Source of the DNA: Clostridia bacterium
GTDB taxonomy: Bacteria > Bacillota > Clostridia > Christensenellales > UBA1242
Reading direction: 5' to 3'
DNA: 19,794 nucleotides
NCBI GenBank assembly: GCA_016297915.1
Contig: JAEDFU010000018.1
Location: 1 to 19,794 of the forward strand
The notes beneath the pieces are model-generated. The model worked only from the letters and a program-made list of their open reading frames with translations, ran no database searches and was not told the origin of the DNA. Shown in pieces: positions 6,834 to 15,734 of the stretch (its first letter is position 1; every line of letters starts with the position of its first letter). The position numbers and the translations under genes are program-made.

Positions 6834-6929
6834 CAATATTCGACAAAAAACCACAAAAATTTATATTATTGATTTTTCGTCTTGGTCAACTATTTGTTAT
6901 TGAATAAGGTTGAGAGTGAGGAAAGTGTT

Positions 6930-7457
6930 TTGTTAAAAAAAATTTTAATGGCAGTACTTGTTGTTATGCTTGGAGTGCTTCCGATGTTTGGATGTAATGA
7001 GAATAAGACTAATCAAAATGTTGTAAGAATACATATTAGAGCAAATTCAAATAGCGAGGCTGACCAACAGATTAAACTAAAAGTTAGAGATGATGTACTT
7101 GCTTTTGTTACACCGCTAATTGCTGGATGCAAAGATTCTGATGAAGTCAAAAATATACTTGCATCAAATACGCAGAGTATCAATCAAATTGCTGATAATG
7201 TTCTAATAGAAAATGGCTTTGATTATATTGCAAATTCAAGAGTTTCTTGTGAGTATTTTCCAAGCAGAAATTATAATGGAACAATTTTTGAGGCGGATTA
7301 TTATGATGCCTTGATTGTAAACTTGGGCAGTGGCGAGGGTAATAATTGGTGGTGCGTTGCATATCCTCCACTTTGTTTTGTAGGAGAAGAAACTGGCGGA
7401 AATGTTGTTTACAAGAGTAAACTTTTGGAGCTTATAAATAAATACTTTGGGAGATAA
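6930..7457 (+). CDS. spoIIR: Stage II sporulation protein R
   Basis: SpoIIR is made in the forespore and secreted into the intermembrane space, where it triggers SpoIIGA to process pro-sigma-E in the mother cell. The protein shows the family signatures VRIHIRANSNSEADQQIKLK followed by VRDDVL near the N-terminus, and NWWCVAYPPLCFV near the C-terminus. I place the start at the TTG at 6930: GAGGAAAG lies at proper distance before it and it gives MLKKILMAVLVVMLGVLPMFGC, a normal signal peptide of a 175-residue protein. An earlier in-frame TTG at 6882 lacks a Shine-Dalgarno site and would put polar residues ahead of the signal. The stop is one nucleotide before the sleB start, so the two are co-translated. 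Confidence 0.92.
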   Translation: MLKKILMAVLVVMLGVLPMFGCNENKTNQNVVRIHIRANSNSEADQQIKLKVRDDVLAFVTPLIAGCKDSDEVKNILASNTQSINQIADNVLIENGFDYIANSRVSCEYFPSRNYNGTIFEADYYDALIVNLGSGEGNNWWCVAYPPLCFVGEETGGNVVYKSKLLELINKYFGR

Positions 7458-7458
7458 T

Positions 7459-8103
7459 ATGAAAAAATTTTGGACTTTATGTAGTGTGTGTTTGAGTGTT
7501 TGTGTTGTGTTATTTTTAGTTGGATTTTGGGGACTAAAAAACACTAGTGTATATTCGTATGATACTCATATGTACGAAATCCAGTCTAGGCTCAAAGACT
7601 TAGGCTACTATGGCGGAGCAATAAACGGTGTCTATGATGATGCAACTGTAGTTGCAATCAAAAACTTCCAAAAAGACCACGGCATTTATGTGAGTGGTGC
7701 AGTTGGTGGAGTAACGGCAAACGCTCTTGGCATCAATATGACACAGCAAGAGAGTTACGACTTGTATCTTCTTGCAAAATGCATTCATGCAGAGGCAAGA
7801 GGCGAGCCTTATATTGGCAAAGTTGCAGTTGGAGCTGTTATTCTTAATAGGGTTGCGAGTCCCGATTTCCCCAACACAATTTATGGAGTAATCTATCAGC
7901 CATGGGCGTTTACTGCAGTGCACGACGGACAGATAGACTTAGAGCCAGACGGTGCTAGTTATCAGGCGGCCACTGATGCTTTGAATGGCTGGGATCCAAC
8001 TTATGGATGCTTGTACTATTACAATCCTGCCACGGCAAGTAGCAGTTGGATTTTTAATAGACAAACGGTTGTAACCTATGGTGACCATATTTTTGCAATT
8101 TAG
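7459..8103 (+). CDS. sleB: Spore cortex-lytic enzyme SleB
   Basis: SleB is a lytic transglycosylase that degrades cortex peptidoglycan (muramic-delta-lactam glycan) during germination. The 214-residue protein has a signal/anchor helix (about 5-25) and a peptidoglycan-binding domain (about 37-90: MYEIQSRLKDLGYYGGAINGVYDDAT...IKNFQKDHGI). The hydrolase_2 catalytic domain (about 100-214) has AKCIHAEARGEPYIGKVAVG (105-124) and AVILNRV; Glu112 is the likely catalytic acid. The start at 7459 uses GGGAG overlapping the end of spoIIR; an upstream TTG at 7447 is in frame but unneeded. ypeB follows 8 nt later, the usual partner that stabilises SleB in the spore. Linkage to spoIIR places both on one transcript. 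Confidence 0.93.
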   Translation: MKKFWTLCSVCLSVCVVLFLVGFWGLKNTSVYSYDTHMYEIQSRLKDLGYYGGAINGVYDDATVVAIKNFQKDHGIYVSGAVGGVTANALGINMTQQESYDLYLLAKCIHAEARGEPYIGKVAVGAVILNRVASPDFPNTIYGVIYQPWAFTAVHDGQIDLEPDGASYQAATDALNGWDPTYGCLYYYNPATASSSWIFNRQTVVTYGDHIFAI

Positions 8104-8111
8104 GAGATTGT

Positions 8112-9425
8112 ATGAAAAAAAATAATAATAATTGGCTATATATTTTAGTATCAATTTTGAGTGCTTCGACAATTGTTTTTTTGTGCTTGTTTTTGAGTTT
8201 TAGTGTGGCATCGAATAAATACAGACAAACTCTTGAGAATAATTACAAAAAGAACTTTTACGAAGTGGCTTCCAACATAAACGATATGGAAATAGATATA
8301 AGCAAAATAGTTGCAACCAAGGATAGAGGAGTTGTTAGTACGCTACTTAATTCGTTGCACTCAAATGTTAATTTAACTTTGGCAAATGTTAACCAATTGC
8401 CAATAACATATGACAAATTGACAAATATTAATATGTTGTTGAACAAAATCGGTGGTTTTTCGCAAAGTCTTATAGAAAAAGTTTTTGATGGGGATGCTCT
8501 TTCGGACGAAGATTATACACAAATAAATAATATTCACACAAGCGTACTATCTTTGAAATATGATATAAACAATTATTATGTCAAAGTCCACAGTGACTTT
8601 GAGATTTTGGCAAATGCAGATTCAAAGGGCGCTAGTGACTTTAGCTCATCGCTTCTGAACACCGAAAGTGCAAATTCCAAAGTGCCTTCACTTATCTATG
8701 ACGGTCCATTTTCTGAGAGTGTTTTAAATAAGGAGGTCGTAGGTCTTAGTGGTGAAGATATAAGTCAAGGTCAAGCTTTGGACTTGGCCAAAAAACTTTT
8801 TGAGACGGAAGATGTTTCGTATCAAGGATTGGTGAGTGGCAAGTTTACGACATACAATTTTTATGTAAATCGTGATGGGTTAAATGTTGCTATCACCAAA
8901 AAAGGAGGACTGCTTCTTAGCGTTACTTCCTACGGCTCTAGTGGACAGAATACTATTGATGCAAACGAGGGAGTCAAGGTTGCTGAGAACTTTGCTAGAA
9001 CTGTAGGGTTGGATAATATGTATAGTGTGTGGACTCAGGCGTGTGGAAATATTTTGTATGTAAATCTTGCACCAATTGTAAACTCATGTATATACTATAG
9101 TGATTTGGTTAAGGTCAAAGTCGACCTAGTTTCATCTAGAGTGGTTGGCTGGGAGGCTACTAACTATGCCACAAATCATAAGTCAAGAGTGTTTACCTCA
9201 AGCATAACCTTTAGGGAGGCAGAACAAAACTTGAGTTCTATTCTTAAGGTTGAAGAGCGAAACTATACAATTATTCCAGACAAGTATGTGGGCGAAGTGT
9301 CAGCGTATGAATTTATTTGCTCCTGGAAAAACTACACTTACTATATCTATATCAATAGCAACACTGGTGCAGAGGCAAATATCCTAAGAGTAATCGACAC
9401 AGACAATGGCGAACTGCTTGAGTAA
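8112..9425 (+). CDS. ypeB: Germination protein YpeB
   Basis: YpeB is the membrane-anchored partner of SleB; each needs the other for accumulation in the dormant spore. The 437-residue protein begins with one membrane helix (about 8-30), then a helical region with many Asn/Asp/Leu residues, the family hallmark VPSLIYDGPFSESVL (about 191-205), and C-terminal PepSY-like beta segments (SQGQALDLAKKLF, VKVAENFARTVG, TFREAEQNLSSIL). TAGGAGATTG precedes the ATG. It is the last gene of the spoIIR-sleB-ypeB unit and is followed by a terminator shared with pyk. Confidence 0.93.
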   Translation: MKKNNNNWLYILVSILSASTIVFLCLFLSFSVASNKYRQTLENNYKKNFYEVASNINDMEIDISKIVATKDRGVVSTLLNSLHSNVNLTLANVNQLPITYDKLTNINMLLNKIGGFSQSLIEKVFDGDALSDEDYTQINNIHTSVLSLKYDINNYYVKVHSDFEILANADSKGASDFSSSLLNTESANSKVPSLIYDGPFSESVLNKEVVGLSGEDISQGQALDLAKKLFETEDVSYQGLVSGKFTTYNFYVNRDGLNVAITKKGGLLLSVTSYGSSGQNTIDANEGVKVAENFARTVGLDNMYSVWTQACGNILYVNLAPIVNSCIYYSDLVKVKVDLVSSRVVGWEATNYATNHKSRVFTSSITFREAEQNLSSILKVEERNYTIIPDKYVGEVSAYEFICSWKNYTYYIYINSNTGAEANILRVIDTDNGELLE

Positions 9426-9432
9426 AAAAAAT

Positions 9433-9484
9433 ATCCTAACATCTTAGGTCAAAATTTGACATTTAAGATATTAGGATTTTTTTT
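9433..9484. terminator. Bidirectional intrinsic terminator between ypeB and pyk
   Basis: ATCCTAA-c-ATCTTA (9433-9446) pairs with TAAGAT-a-TTAGGAT (9464-9477) with one mismatch. A-runs lie on the left and a T-run at 9478-9484. The loop contains a smaller GTCAAA/TTTGAC pairing. It serves ypeB (plus) and overlaps the stop codon of pyk (minus). Confidence 0.85.
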
Positions 9485-10880
9485 AGTCAATAGTGCAGAC
9501 TTTGAGCACATTGTTAAGTTTGTCGGTTGTTCCTGTTGTGACAATTATTGTGTCGTTAGTCTTGGCTAATTTTTCTTGCTTAGCAATTATGCAAGCTAGT
9601 TCAAATATATCAATGTTTGCAATCTTTGTATATACTGGCATGACATTCCATTCCATACTCAAGTAGTTGTAAGTTTGCTCATTATCTGTTATTGCAATTA
9701 TTGGACACTCTGGTTTGTATCTAGCAATCATGCTAGCGGTTTTACCTGTGTCGGTGTAGAGGACAATTGCTTTGGCGTTTAGTTTAAACGAACAACTAGT
9801 TGCACTGTGTCCCAAGACATCTGTTAAGTCATAGCTGTCAAAGATTGTTTCAAAGAACATCCTTTTGTAAGAGATATCCTTTTCGGCTTGCAAACAAATC
9901 TCCGACATAAACTTGACTGCTCTTTCTGGAAAATGTCCAACAGCAGTTTCGGCACTAAGCATTACAGCGCTCGCACCATTATAAACGGCATTTGCAACAT
10001 CGACAGTCTCGGCTCTTGTTGGTCTTGGATTGTTAATCATGCTCTCAAGCATTTCGGTCGCAACTATTACAGTTTTGCCAAGTGAAACAGCACGGCTTAT
10101 CAAATCCATTTGAATTTTTGGAAGTTTGGTTTGAGCAATTTCAACCCCCAAATCACCTCTAGCAACCATGATTCCGTCGGCCTCTTGCAAAATTTCGTTT
10201 ATGTTCCTGATTCCTTGTGCACTCTCAATTTTAGCAATTATTTTGCAGTTGTAGTTATTATCCTTTAGGAGTTTTTTTAGTTCTAAGATATCTTCTTTGG
10301 AATTTACAAAACTAGCCGAAATCATATCTATTCCACACTTGAATGCAGTCTCCAAATCTTCTTTGTCCTTGGCACTAACATATGGCAAGTTTAGAGGAAC
10401 TTTGCCAAAACTAAGACCTTTGTTGTCGCTCAAAATTCCGCTTGACATTATCTTGCATACAACTTCAAAACCTTTGTTTTCAATAACGCCCAGTTTGATA
10501 AGTCCGTCATTTGCAAGGATAATATCACCCTTTTTTAGATATTTTAGGCATTTTGGCTCGGATACACTAACGCCCGAATTGTCGCCAGTCCTTGCGTATC
10601 CACATAGCGTAAATGTTTTGCCTTTTTTAAGAATTCCGCTTCCGCCCTCGAATGTTTTGACTCTAACCTCAGGGCCTCTTGTGTCAGTCATTATAGCAAC
10701 AGGGAGTTTTAGCTCGGCTCTTACAGATTTGATAAGATTTATGGTGTTTTCGTGATCCTCAATTTTGCCATGACTAAAATTTACTCTAAGAACATTAGCT
10801 CCGCTAAGTATAAGACCTTTTATGCCCTTAAAAGAATTTGTGGCAGGGCCGATTGTTGCAACAATTTTTGTTTTTCTCAT
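9483..10880 (-). CDS. pyk: Pyruvate kinase
   Basis: Pyruvate kinase transfers phosphate from PEP to ADP in the last ATP-yielding step of glycolysis. The 465-residue protein has TKIVATIGPA at the N-terminus, NVLRVNFSHG, a B-domain starting DTRGPEVRV, KIESAQGIRNINEIL, DGIMVARGDLGVE, and NNPRPTRAETVDVANAVYNG with SAETAVG. The C-terminal regulatory domain is present (KAIVLYTDTGKTASMIARYKP), but not the extra PEP-utiliser-like domain seen in Bacillus. One small oddity is ATEMLESM where most family members read ATQML(E/D)SM. The start at 10880 follows GGAG; a six-residue upstream extension is possible. It is monocistronic between its own promoter and the shared terminator. Confidence 0.96.
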   Translation of the reverse strand: MRKTKIVATIGPATNSFKGIKGLILSGANVLRVNFSHGKIEDHENTINLIKSVRAELKLPVAIMTDTRGPEVRVKTFEGGSGILKKGKTFTLCGYARTGDNSGVSVSEPKCLKYLKKGDIILANDGLIKLGVIENKGFEVVCKIMSSGILSDNKGLSFGKVPLNLPYVSAKDKEDLETAFKCGIDMISASFVNSKEDILELKKLLKDNNYNCKIIAKIESAQGIRNINEILQEADGIMVARGDLGVEIAQTKLPKIQMDLISRAVSLGKTVIVATEMLESMINNPRPTRAETVDVANAVYNGASAVMLSAETAVGHFPERAVKFMSEICLQAEKDISYKRMFFETIFDSYDLTDVLGHSATSCSFKLNAKAIVLYTDTGKTASMIARYKPECPIIAITDNEQTYNYLSMEWNVMPVYTKIANIDIFELACIIAKQEKLAKTNDTIIVTTGTTDKLNNVLKVCTID

Positions 10881-10907
10881 TTTTTCTCCACAATACATTT
10901 TTTGTAC

Positions 10908-10935
10908 ATTATATAATATTTTTTCAAAATTCCAA
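10908..10935 (-). promoter_or_regulatory. Promoter of pyk
   Basis: On the minus strand TTGGAA (complement of 10930-10935) and a perfect TATAAT (complement of 10908-10913) are separated by 16 nt. Confidence 0.55.
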
Positions 10936-10987
10936 ATCGTTTTTAATTAGTTTTTGTTAATACTCCCAAATTATATCCAAAACTTAA

Positions 10988-11016
10988 TTGCCTAAAAAAT
11001 TTACTTGTGCTAAAAT
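10988..11016 (+). promoter_or_regulatory. Promoter of the marR-like/cysS operon
   Basis: TTGCCT (10988-10993), a 17-nt spacer and TAAAAT (11011-11016) with an upstream TGC giving an extended -10. Transcription would start near 11023, leaving a leader of about 50 nt before the GGAG and ATG at 11076. Confidence 0.6.
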
Positions 11017-11075
11017 ATTTTTGATCAAATATGGCGGATTTGCCAAATAAATACCAAAGACCGGAGACCCGAGAC

Positions 11076-11489
11076 ATGAATTTACCAGATAACTTAATTG
11101 ACCTAAGAATATTACTTGAATATCTATGTGACGGTTTCTCCAAAGACGATGGGAGCAAAGATACTATTCTTTCAACCAAGATTAAGATTCTTTTTGCTCT
11201 TGAAAACAAAGATGCTATTCCTTGCGATTTGACAAGCGAACTTAGTATTGCTAAGAGCAATCTAGCAAATACGCTTAAGTCAATGACTCAAGAGAACTTG
11301 GTTGTTAGTTACAAAAATCTAAATAGCACCAAGAATGTTTATTATCAAATCACTGACAAAGGTCGAGCTGTGCTAAAAGAGTACAAAGAAAAAATCACTC
11401 AAAATGCACTGGATAAGTGTAGTTCACTTACAAATGTATCAGACAAACTGGACCAAATCATACAAATTATTAAGGAGTGCAAAAAATGA
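11076..11489 (+). CDS. MarR-like winged-helix regulator
   Basis: The 137-residue protein has a winged-helix DNA-binding core: KIKILFALENKDAIPCDLTSEL, recognition helix AKSNLANTLKSMTQENLVVS, then a wing KNLNSTKNVYYQITDKGRAVL and a C-terminal dimerisation helix. This layout is typical of MarR regulators. The ligand is unknown. GGAG (11062-11065) supports the ATG at 11076; the ATG at 11031 is in frame but has no ribosome-binding site and lies only about 8 nt after the predicted transcript start. Its TGA overlaps the cysS ATG as ATGA, so it is translationally coupled to cysteinyl-tRNA synthetase. It could autoregulate the operon, but no clear operator was seen. Confidence 0.75.
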   Translation: MNLPDNLIDLRILLEYLCDGFSKDDGSKDTILSTKIKILFALENKDAIPCDLTSELSIAKSNLANTLKSMTQENLVVSYKNLNSTKNVYYQITDKGRAVLKEYKEKITQNALDKCSSLTNVSDKLDQIIQIIKECKK

Positions 11490-12868
11490 TTAGATTATAT
11501 AATTCACTTACAAGAACCAACGAAGAACTTAAGCCCATAAATGGTGATTTGGTTAAAATGTATTCTTGCGGACCTACTGTTTATATGCATCCACATATCG
11601 GCAACATGCGTGCTTATATCTTTATGGATACTCTAAGACGAGTTATCAAGTACAATGGTTACAGAGTTTTGGGATGCATGAACATAACCGATGTTGGACA
11701 TTTGACCGATGATGCTGACGATGGTGAGGACAAAATGGAAAAGTCAGCCAAGAGAGAAAACAAATCTCCATACGAGATTGCTAAGTACTACACTGATATT
11801 TTTCTTGATAACCTTAAGATGCTAAATATTGATATTCCTGAGCATATAACCAAAGCTACAGAATATGTTCCACAAATGATAGAGTTTATCAAAAAGTTGG
11901 AAGAAAAGGGTTATACTTATATTATTGATGATGGTGTGTACTTTGATGTATCTAAGTTCAAAGATTATGGCAAACTTAGCAACAAAAACATGGATGAAAT
12001 AGGTGTCGCTAGAGTAGAGGAAAACTCTCAAAAGAAACACCCTTTTGACTTTGCATTATGGAAATTTGTACCTGAGAACCACATAATGAAATGGGATAGT
12101 CCATGGGGAGTTGGATGCCCTGGCTGGCATATTGAATGTTCGGCTATGGGTTATGATGTGCTTGGTGATCATTTTGATATCCACACAGGGGGCATAGACC
12201 ACTTGCCTATTCACCACGAGAATGAGATTGCACAAAGTAACTGTGCGCTAGGTCACAGAGTTGTAGAAATTTGGATGCACAATGAGTTTGTACTGGTTGA
12301 TGGCGGAAAAATGGGCAAGAGTTTGGGCAATTGTTATACTCTTGAGCAACTAAAAGAAAAAGGCTTCGATCCGCTGGCTTTCAAGTTGTTTTGCTTAAAC
12401 ACTAACTATGGCAAGACGATTAACTTTACTTTTGATGGACTCAAGGCATCTCAAAGCACTCTAGAAAACTTGAAAAAAATTGTTGCAGAGCATAAGAATG
12501 GCAGTAACACCATTGACCCAGATAAGTTGAAAAAATACAAAGAAAACTTTTTGAACGCCGTAAACGATAACCTCAATACACCGCTAGCACTTGGCGTATT
12601 GTTTAGCATGCTTAGATCTGAGCCAAAGAGCAAACAAATCTATGATTTGGCAATCGACTTTGATAGAGTATTTGGGCTAAAATTAGACGAAGAAATCAAA
12701 TCAGAGTCGCAGTCAATTCCTGATGAAATCAAGGATCTTGCAGGCAAACGCTGGCAAGCAAAACAAGACAAAGATTGGGCTCTTGCAGATAAACTAAGAG
12801 CAGAGGTAACCCAAAAAGGTTATCAAATTTTGGATACAAAAGATGGATACACAATCAAACAACTTTAA
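11486..12868 (+). CDS. cysS: Cysteinyl-tRNA synthetase
   Basis: This 460-residue class I synthetase charges tRNA-Cys with cysteine. Visible landmarks are Cys28 in YSCGPTVY, the HIGH-type motif HIGN (37-40), CPGWHIECSAMG with Cys218, PIHHENEIAQS with His243 and Glu247 (the zinc ligands that select cysteine), and the KMSKS-type loop KMGKS (275-279). A C-terminal helical anticodon-binding part follows (WQAKQDKDWALADKLRAEV). The start at 11486 has AAGGAG 8 nt upstream; a GTG at 11477 is in frame but overlaps that site. There is no T-box leader; it is the second gene behind a MarR-like regulator and overlaps the next gene by 26 nt. Confidence 0.96.
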   Translation: MIRLYNSLTRTNEELKPINGDLVKMYSCGPTVYMHPHIGNMRAYIFMDTLRRVIKYNGYRVLGCMNITDVGHLTDDADDGEDKMEKSAKRENKSPYEIAKYYTDIFLDNLKMLNIDIPEHITKATEYVPQMIEFIKKLEEKGYTYIIDDGVYFDVSKFKDYGKLSNKNMDEIGVARVEENSQKKHPFDFALWKFVPENHIMKWDSPWGVGCPGWHIECSAMGYDVLGDHFDIHTGGIDHLPIHHENEIAQSNCALGHRVVEIWMHNEFVLVDGGKMGKSLGNCYTLEQLKEKGFDPLAFKLFCLNTNYGKTINFTFDGLKASQSTLENLKKIVAEHKNGSNTIDPDKLKKYKENFLNAVNDNLNTPLALGVLFSMLRSEPKSKQIYDLAIDFDRVFGLKLDEEIKSESQSIPDEIKDLAGKRWQAKQDKDWALADKLRAEVTQKGYQILDTKDGYTIKQL

Positions 12869-13463
12869 GCATTATTTTGTTAGCACCAAGCACGACGCAA
12901 GTGAGTTTTTTAAGTTTAAATTTGAACTAGATGGCAAAAACTTTGAGTTTACTAGTTGCAGTGATGTTTTTTCAAAAAACAACATTGATGAAGGCAGTTT
13001 GGTGTTAATCAAAACTATTTTGAAACACCAAGAGCTCTATAGTGGCAAAATTTTGGACATGTCTTGTGGATATGGTGCAATCGGTGTAATACTAAGTGCG
13101 TTTTTGGATGCAACTTTTGACATGTGCGATATCAACACTTTAGCTTTGGAACTTTGCAAAATAAATGCCCAAAATAACAACGCAAAAACCGACAAAATTT
13201 TTGTGAGCGATATGTGGCAAAATGTTGATGCCACATATGATGCAGTAGTTTCAAACCCTCCTATCAAGGTTGGCAAAAAAGTTTTGTTAGACTTTTTGAG
13301 AGGTATAAAAGACCACCTAAATGACCATGGCTCGGTTACAATTGTAATCAAAAAAAATCTAGGTGCTGATTCAACCAAAAAATATCTCAAAGACATCTTT
13401 GGCAATTGTGAAATTTTGTGTAGAGATAGAGGCTACTATATACTAAAATCAACAAAAGAATAA
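12843..13463 (+). CDS. Class I SAM methyltransferase, YbxB/RsmC-like
   Basis: The 206-residue protein has a Rossmann methyltransferase fold: motif I ILDMSCGYGAIGVILS, an acidic residue after strand 2 (DMCDINTLALELCKINAQNN), and the catalytic-type SNPPIKVGKK motif. SNPPI is typical of the RsmC/RlmG/YbxB group, whose studied members methylate guanine N2 in rRNA; the actual target here is unknown. The N-terminal segment (HYFVSTKHD) is also typical of YbxB-like proteins. The start overlaps the last 26 nt of cysS in another frame with only a weak GGAT site, implying translational coupling. Motif I reads DMSCGYG rather than the common D(V/L)GCGYG, a mild deviation. Confidence 0.82.
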   Translation: MDTQSNNFKHYFVSTKHDASEFFKFKFELDGKNFEFTSCSDVFSKNNIDEGSLVLIKTILKHQELYSGKILDMSCGYGAIGVILSAFLDATFDMCDINTLALELCKINAQNNNAKTDKIFVSDMWQNVDATYDAVVSNPPIKVGKKVLLDFLRGIKDHLNDHGSVTIVIKKNLGADSTKKYLKDIFGNCEILCRDRGYYILKSTKE

Positions 13464-13481
13464 TTCAAAAAAGAGGGAAAA

Positions 13482-15695
13482 ATGGGAAAGAAATATCGTA
13501 TTTGCACATTTATCTTTATGTGTTTTTTGCTGTGTTTTGTAGCACTTTTATTTGAGTCCTGTTGTTCTCCTAAGGAAATAGTTATTAGTGTTCATTTTCA
13601 AAATGCAGACTCAAGATTGGGGCTCAAAGACTACAAATTCAAAAACGAATTTGGAACGGCGGCATATATCACTTTTGATGTACCCAAGGGCTACGATCAC
13701 ACCAAAATCAAGGGAACTGCTGAGGGATATGACTTAGAGTATTCGGTGGATTATGAGATTCCTAATGCAGAGGAGACTTATGGACTTGACTATCTATATG
13801 ATTTGAACAAAACTGTAACATACAAAGTTGCTATGGTTAAGCGTAGTTGCAGAGTCAATATAGATATGACCGAAATGACCAAAAAGACTTTTAATATTTC
13901 GCTAGATACTGGTATGAGTGGCTTTAAGGTGCTTATTATCTCCAAAGATCAGACTGAGGGTCTTGTAAAATTACTCTCAAAAGATGTCAAAGAGACTATC
14001 GAATTTAATAATAATGTTGCAACAGTTGAATATGGCAAAATTGCAATACTTTTGCACAATCGCAAAACATCTAACCAATCATACTCCGCTATTTATTCCG
14101 AATTAGGTAGATTTACAGCAATCAAGAATATTCAAAATCAAGGCACTCTAAGATACAGCGAGTATCCTGTTGCTCAAAAGGGTAATACGCTTTATAACTT
14201 TAATTATGACTCAAATCAATGCTTGTACTATTTGGGTGAGATTAGAGAAAGTATAGATGTGCAACCAACCATTCCAAACTTTCAATACGAAAAGGGCTTT
14301 AGTATAGATAGAACACCAAATATTTTTTACTTGTTTACAAATTTGACTGCATATAATTCGGATATCCTTACTATGAATGCATATAGTCCAGTTGGCAATA
14401 ATTACAATGGCAATGATTTGGACTCAATTGACGGGGTTTCTATCCAAAAGGTTTCTCCTGCACAGATTTATAACGATAGATACGAAATTCATAAGATTTA
14501 TCTTGGGCACGATATGAACTCAGACCCTGTCTTGACAGACAGAGAAAATGTAAATACAGATTTGTACTTGGAAGTATCGTCTTGTTTGGGAATAAGCAAC
14601 ATAAACTTTTATTTGCTTGCTTACGAACGAGAGGACAAGCAGTATGCAACCAAACTCGAGGTGAGTACCAAGACCTCGACCAAGGGCAGATACTTTATTA
14701 AATTATCATCAGATGTTCTACAAAAGTATTGCCAAGATAGAGACCAAATATCTGGCGATAGTGTGTATCCGTACAAGACAGGTAGCGCTATTTTGTACCC
14801 CGAGTTTAGCTATGACTTTTTTCAGCAGGATAGGATAAATAGGGAGTATAAATACACAAGAATCTGGTTGACAGAGAGAGTTATTAGTACTCAGACAACA
14901 GCTACAGACGAGGATTTTCACTTTAATTTGTACATAAAAAAAGGCAATCAAGTCAAATACGGACTAATTGATTACCATAGCGAGTCACGAAGCATAACTC
15001 CTAGAGATTGTATTTACTTTTTGACCGAAGATTTGTTTGACGGCAACACTTACAAAAATACTCTTTATGCTGAGATTAGGGGGAGTGCTTATCAAGACTT
15101 TAGAACTTTGATGCTTATGGATGTTCAATTTGTTTTGGGGAGTAATAATGTACTAAACTTTACACCAATTGCGATTACAAGACCAAGTAAGCCAAATGAC
15201 TACAATGGGCTCAAAGATTTTGCTGTCAAACTCACAAAAGAGACTTTGAGCGAATACACTCTAAGAGTGGATATTAATGTAGTTGGAGCTTATCAAAAGC
15301 TTACAAACTTGGATTTTTCGTATCTTGAATTTCCAAGCAACGAAATTGGCAGTTCGGTGTACATGACAAGCAAGAGCGAATTTAGTGATTTTAACGATTT
15401 CTTTTCGGTTACTCCAGCAAACAAGACTTTGTACAAAGATAATGGCAATTTAAAATTCAGTTCGGCACAAGACCTATACTACTTTGTCAAATGTGATGAG
15501 GAGGATTTTGACATCGAAATGAGGCTAGATCCAAATGATCCAAGTACTTGCATATCTAAGTCTAAGGAACTCAAAGATATAACCGGCGAGCGTCGAAAGA
15601 TATATGTTCATGATGTCCCTTATTACATTCGAGTAGTCAAACAAGATACAATATATTCGCTTTTGACAGATTATATTTATGTTGTTAAAAAATAA
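13482..15695 (+). CDS. Large orphan lipoprotein, function unknown
   Basis: I do not recognise this 737-residue protein. It has a signal peptide with a long hydrophobic run (FIFMCFLLCFVALLF) and a Cys-Cys pair at 27-28 after ES, probably a degenerate lipobox, so it is likely an outer-surface lipoprotein. The rest is rich in Tyr, Asp, Asn and Ser, with beta-strand-like alternation and no membrane segment after the signal. No catalytic motif or repeat was evident by eye. GAGGG precedes the ATG, and it starts only 18 nt after the methyltransferase gene, so it is probably on the marR-cysS transcript, an unexpected place for a surface protein. A terminator follows directly. Confidence 0.7.
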   Translation: MGKKYRICTFIFMCFLLCFVALLFESCCSPKEIVISVHFQNADSRLGLKDYKFKNEFGTAAYITFDVPKGYDHTKIKGTAEGYDLEYSVDYEIPNAEETYGLDYLYDLNKTVTYKVAMVKRSCRVNIDMTEMTKKTFNISLDTGMSGFKVLIISKDQTEGLVKLLSKDVKETIEFNNNVATVEYGKIAILLHNRKTSNQSYSAIYSELGRFTAIKNIQNQGTLRYSEYPVAQKGNTLYNFNYDSNQCLYYLGEIRESIDVQPTIPNFQYEKGFSIDRTPNIFYLFTNLTAYNSDILTMNAYSPVGNNYNGNDLDSIDGVSIQKVSPAQIYNDRYEIHKIYLGHDMNSDPVLTDRENVNTDLYLEVSSCLGISNINFYLLAYEREDKQYATKLEVSTKTSTKGRYFIKLSSDVLQKYCQDRDQISGDSVYPYKTGSAILYPEFSYDFFQQDRINREYKYTRIWLTERVISTQTTATDEDFHFNLYIKKGNQVKYGLIDYHSESRSITPRDCIYFLTEDLFDGNTYKNTLYAEIRGSAYQDFRTLMLMDVQFVLGSNNVLNFTPIAITRPSKPNDYNGLKDFAVKLTKETLSEYTLRVDINVVGAYQKLTNLDFSYLEFPSNEIGSSVYMTSKSEFSDFNDFFSVTPANKTLYKDNGNLKFSSAQDLYYFVKCDEEDFDIEMRLDPNDPSTCISKSKELKDITGERRKIYVHDVPYYIRVVKQDTIYSLLTDYIYVVKK

Positions 15696-15696
15696 C

Positions 15697-15733
15697 AAAA
15701 AAACTCTTACAATTTTGATGTAAGAGCTTTTTT
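15697..15733. terminator. Bidirectional intrinsic terminator
   Basis: CTCTTACA (15704-15711) pairs with TGTAAGAG (15719-15726) around a 7-nt loop, with an A-run on the left and six T on the right. It ends the plus-strand lipoprotein gene and lies against the stop of the minus-strand zinc-ribbon gene. Confidence 0.9.
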
Positions 15734-15734
15734 G

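Noticed and set aside
6882..6929. Upstream TTG start for SpoIIR
   Set aside because: There is no Shine-Dalgarno site there, and the TTG at 6930 follows GAGGAAAG and gives a standard signal peptide.
10943..11260. Minus-strand frame of 105 codons
   Set aside because: It is antisense to the MarR-like gene, which has clear winged-helix features and a promoter.
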